DNA from: an uncultured bacterium
GTDB lineage: Bacteria > Verrucomicrobiota > Lentisphaeria > Victivallales > UBA1829
Length of the DNA stretch: 34,427 bases
NCBI GenBank assembly: GCA_949292215.1
Contig: CASEYW010000119.1
Location: 1-34,427 of the forward strand
Reading direction: 5' to 3'
A program made the translations under genes and the position numbers. Positions 31,751 to 34,427 of this stretch are shown piece by piece; the stretch's first letter is position 1, and each line of letters opens with the position of its first letter. The notes beneath the pieces were generated by a model. It made no database searches and was not told the origin of the DNA. It was given only the letters and a program-made list of their open reading frames with translations.

Positions 31751-34427
31751 ACTGTATTTCCTGTGTTGCATTTGAGTTCCGGTGCATAGACTCCCCTGCC
31801 TGAGGCGGGAAGTACCTGATAGACGCCATCCAGCTGCGCCCGGATTCGGTAACGGATGCTGTTCTTACCGCGTCCGAGCTCCCGCTGGGAAAAGCGGGGA
31901 CCGGTCTCCCGGAATTCGGCATAAACCGCAGGCCGCCAGGAGAGGTAGCCGCTGACCGGCTTCACATATTCGAATCCCGCAGGAAGGCGATCCGTGAATT
32001 CCACATAGTCGTAATCGTTCTTTGTGTCCGCGATCAGTTCGACCTCCACGATTGTTCCCGGACGGATCGTCGAAAGATCCTTCCGTTCCATCCGTTTTAC
32101 CTTTTCGTGCGTCAGGGTCTGGAGCCGTCCGCCGACACCGGCGGTCTTCACGGTCTCCGTTTCAGAAACCAGCTCATAGTATTTGCGTTCCAGACGCATC
32201 TCTTCTCCGGCTGGAGCGATTCTTTCCTCCAGCGTAAAATACGTCAGCATCGTATTGTAGAACACCGAACCGCGCCCCGCACACGAGATCGTCATAAGAT
32301 GCTCGCCGGCGGGAAGCATCTCCGCAGGAATCGTGATACGGAACTCGCCGTTCCAGAGATTCTCCTTCGTGATGCGGAACGACCCGACATGTCCCTCGTC
32401 CAGCCGGACCATGATGTTCAGATCGGGATCCCCTTCCCCCGTGACGCGGATATACTCCGCCAGACTTTCCACCGCCGAACCGAGAGCCCGGACCGAACTG
32501 CGCGACGGCGCATTGCGGATGTTCGTCGTCAGATAACGTGCCACCCTGCCCGCCATCGGATCCTTCGGATTCTGCCGCAGAAGCAGCCGGAGATACGCCG
32601 CCTGCGTCGCCGTGTCGTCCCCGTACCAGAAGAAGCACCATTGCGGTTTGATATCCAGATACGCCGTTCCAGCGGAGTCGTCGCTCTTCCGCATCTCTTC
32701 CAGTTCCGCCAGAACCGGTGCCAGATATGGACTCTTCTTGTCCAGCGCCAGAGCATACAGCACCAGAGCATAGGAGGAAAGTTCTCTTTTCTGTTCAAAC
32801 ACGACCTTTTCGAGTCCGGAATGACGCTTCCCCGCGTTTGCAAGCGTCTTCAGCACAAGCGGATCAACATTGGATACCGTCGATTTTCCCTTACGAATCT
32901 CGCCATAACGTTTCTCCGCATGCGCGGAAAGCCAGTCGATTCCACGACGGATCCGATTCCCATCCACGTCCCGTCCCATTCTCTTTGCGGCAAGCAGGGC
33001 GTCGACTACATACGCAGTCGTATCGGCATAGGAACGCTCCCGGTAACCGCTGAACCATCCCCAGCCGCCATCGGCATTGACCATTCCTTCGATCATCCGG
33101 AGATTGCCGGAAACAAGTTTTTCAAACGTTTCCGCCTGAAAGACGGGCCGCCGCTCCGCTCCGCGCAGATAATCGGCATACAGACGATCCCGGACTGTCC
33201 GTCCCCGGACCGCCCGATCAAACGGAATCCCGATTTTCTCCAGCGCATATTTCGCCGAAAGCACCGGAAGAAACCGGTTGACAACTCCGAACACATTTCC
33301 GGAATCCTCCGCCGCCAGATACGGAAGAAGATCCACCATCGCGACCGCCGCGCCAGGAGCAAAGGAGATGGTCTGCACCACACTCTCTTTCCGGATCTTT
33401 TCCGGAACTGTAAAGCGGATTACCGCCTTCTGATTTTCAAGATGTCCCGCAGTCGGAATATTCTTTTCCATTCCTCTCACAAGAACCGGCAGAGGCAGCC
33501 GCACCGCATCGGAGTTTTCATCGGCAAGCGCGGCAAGAGTCATTTCCGCCCGGCCTGGCTTCAATGCGGTGATTTCAAATGGCACTGTCACACTCTTTCC
33601 CGGTTCGATCCGGCAGTTTTTCCGGGAATTTCCGATACAGCGGAGAATACCCGCCGTTCCACGCAGGGAAAGCGAAGCCGTGATCTCCTTCTCCGTATAA
33701 TTGTGGAGAATCGCACGGACCGACGTTTTGTCCCCGGCGATCAGGAACCGCGGCATTTCCAGACGCGCAATGAACTCCTTGCTTACGACAAATTCAGCGC
33801 TGCCCTGTCCGACTTCCGCCTCCGGCGTCAGACTCCAGACCTTCACGGCCCAGGTTGTCAGATTGTCCGGCACGGGAATCTCCAGACGCGCCTTTCCCTC
33901 TTTTCCCAGTTCGCGCTGCCCGATCCAGAAGGCCCGGTCAAGAAAGTCGGAACGGACGGTAACAGACCCGTCTCCTGCTCCGGAAACATTTCCATCCTCC
34001 AGCTTGTCCGCCTCCGCGGAAACCTGAGAAGAATCCGCGACCTTTCTCTTCGCCTCCGATTTGAATATTCTGAAATTGGCTGCACTCGGAGTCATGGCTG
34101 CGTTTTCCGGAAGGATACCTCTCAGTCTCATGACAGGTACGGAAATCAACCGGAAAAGTCTCATCGGATCCTGCGAATACGAGGGAGAACTCTGATCCAT
34201 CGCATTGAAGAAAGAGGCGTAAAACCATCGTTTCCATCCCCAGAAGAAGAGATTGATCTTCGGGACATTGTCCGCAGCAAGTCCTTCCAGAGCCTTGTCG
34301 TATACGGTCATGGCGAACGCTCCCGAAACCGGTTTTCCGTCCAGCCCCGTCACGGCGATCTCCAGAGGAACCCTGGAACGCGGCTTCACTTTGCCGGAGG
34401 GAACCGATACATCCACATTCAGAATCC
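31726..34427 (-). CDS. Alpha-2-macroglobulin family protein, partial (5' end beyond right edge), thioester motif lost
   Basis: About 900 C-terminal residues are in the window; the frame stays open to the right edge, so the GTG at 34416 is not the true start. Landmarks: VPLEIAVTGLDGKPVSG with TVYDKALEGL (MG domain), LEIPVPDNLTTWAVKVWSLT, FIARLEMPRFLIAGDKTSV, the alpha/alpha-toroid domain (NADGGWGWFSGYRERSYADT), and a receptor-binding-like end (FTDRLPAGFEYVKPV). The thioester site, usually YGCxEQ, reads PYLAAEDSGN, so no thioester can form, as in YfaS-type proteins. Bacterial members are usually periplasmic and bind proteases; the signal region is outside the window. It is co-transcribed with the GT-C gene. 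Confidence 0.9.
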   Translation of the reverse strand, partial: ILNVDVSVPSGKVKPRSRVPLEIAVTGLDGKPVSGAFAMTVYDKALEGLAADNVPKINLFFWGWKRWFYASFFNAMDQSSPSYSQDPMRLFRLISVPVMRLRGILPENAAMTPSAANFRIFKSEAKRKVADSSQVSAEADKLEDGNVSGAGDGSVTVRSDFLDRAFWIGQRELGKEGKARLEIPVPDNLTTWAVKVWSLTPEAEVGQGSAEFVVSKEFIARLEMPRFLIAGDKTSVRAILHNYTEKEITASLSLRGTAGILRCIGNSRKNCRIEPGKSVTVPFEITALKPGRAEMTLAALADENSDAVRLPLPVLVRGMEKNIPTAGHLENQKAVIRFTVPEKIRKESVVQTISFAPGAAVAMVDLLPYLAAEDSGNVFGVVNRFLPVLSAKYALEKIGIPFDRAVRGRTVRDRLYADYLRGAERRPVFQAETFEKLVSGNLRMIEGMVNADGGWGWFSGYRERSYADTTAYVVDALLAAKRMGRDVDGNRIRRGIDWLSAHAEKRYGEIRKGKSTVSNVDPLVLKTLANAGKRHSGLEKVVFEQKRELSSYALVLYALALDKKSPYLAPVLAELEEMRKSDDSAGTAYLDIKPQWCFFWYGDDTATQAAYLRLLLRQNPKDPMAGRVARYLTTNIRNAPSRSSVRALGSAVESLAEYIRVTGEGDPDLNIMVRLDEGHVGSFRITKENLWNGEFRITIPAEMLPAGEHLMTISCAGRGSVFYNTMLTYFTLEERIAPAGEEMRLERKYYELVSETETVKTAGVGGRLQTLTHEKVKRMERKDLSTIRPGTIVEVELIADTKNDYDYVEFTDRLPAGFEYVKPVSGYLSWRPAVYAEFRETGPRFSQRELGRGKNSIRYRIRAQLDGVYQVLPASGRGVYAPELKCNTGNTVWKIGMEQ

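Overview
The window (about 34.4 kb) reads as an ordinary chromosomal stretch from a polysaccharide-degrading, fermentative Gram-negative-type bacterium. The best guess is the phylum Lentisphaerota (Victivallis-like). This rests on the gene content: H-X9-DG pseudopilins beside LacI/GntR regulators and large secreted glycoside hydrolases, a GTP-type PEP carboxykinase beside a sodium-pumping oxaloacetate decarboxylase, GxQxG surface-repeat proteins and an alpha-2-macroglobulin-like protein. The taxonomic call is inference; no rRNA or tRNA is present.

Layout. 1-150 is the tail of a secreted or surface protein, followed by a terminator. 241-4471 (+) holds nrdR, a ClC chloride transporter with CBS domains, an ATP-cone protein and an AraC-type regulator, the first three tightly packed. 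4495-9275 (-) is module A, an operon of LacI regulator, pseudopilin and secreted GH-A hydrolase, driven by a perfect-consensus sigma70 promoter whose start site is covered by a perfect 16-bp palindrome. 9583-10800 (+) carries two paralogous secreted repeat proteins. 10866-11363 (-) is folK. 11740-18527 (+) is an oxaloacetate block: pckG, then birA, oadG, oadA and an unusually long oadB. 18527-18970 is a non-coding stretch of consecutive hairpins with two 100-bp direct repeats. 19053-21101 (+) is a GH29 alpha-L-fucosidase. 21396-28956 (+) is module B: GntR/LacI hybrid regulator, pseudopilin, 1540-residue multidomain secreted protein and CBM9-like lipoprotein. 28960-34427 holds a flavin reductase (-), a dolichol-phosphate-mannose-synthase-like GT2 (+), a GT-C membrane glycosyltransferase (-) and an alpha-2-macroglobulin-like protein (-) running off the right edge.

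How the genes work together. PEP carboxykinase interconverts PEP and oxaloacetate with GTP; the decarboxylase turns oxaloacetate into pyruvate and CO2 while exporting sodium; BirA attaches the biotin that OadA needs. Modules A and B share one plan (one-component sugar regulator, pseudopilin, big secreted enzyme), which suggests a repeated, locally regulated glycan-use cassette.

The items most worth a second look are the hairpin array after oadB, the regulator-pseudopilin-hydrolase cassettes with non-canonical prepilin cleavage sites, the N-terminal periplasmic extension on OadB, and the ATP-cone protein near nrdR.
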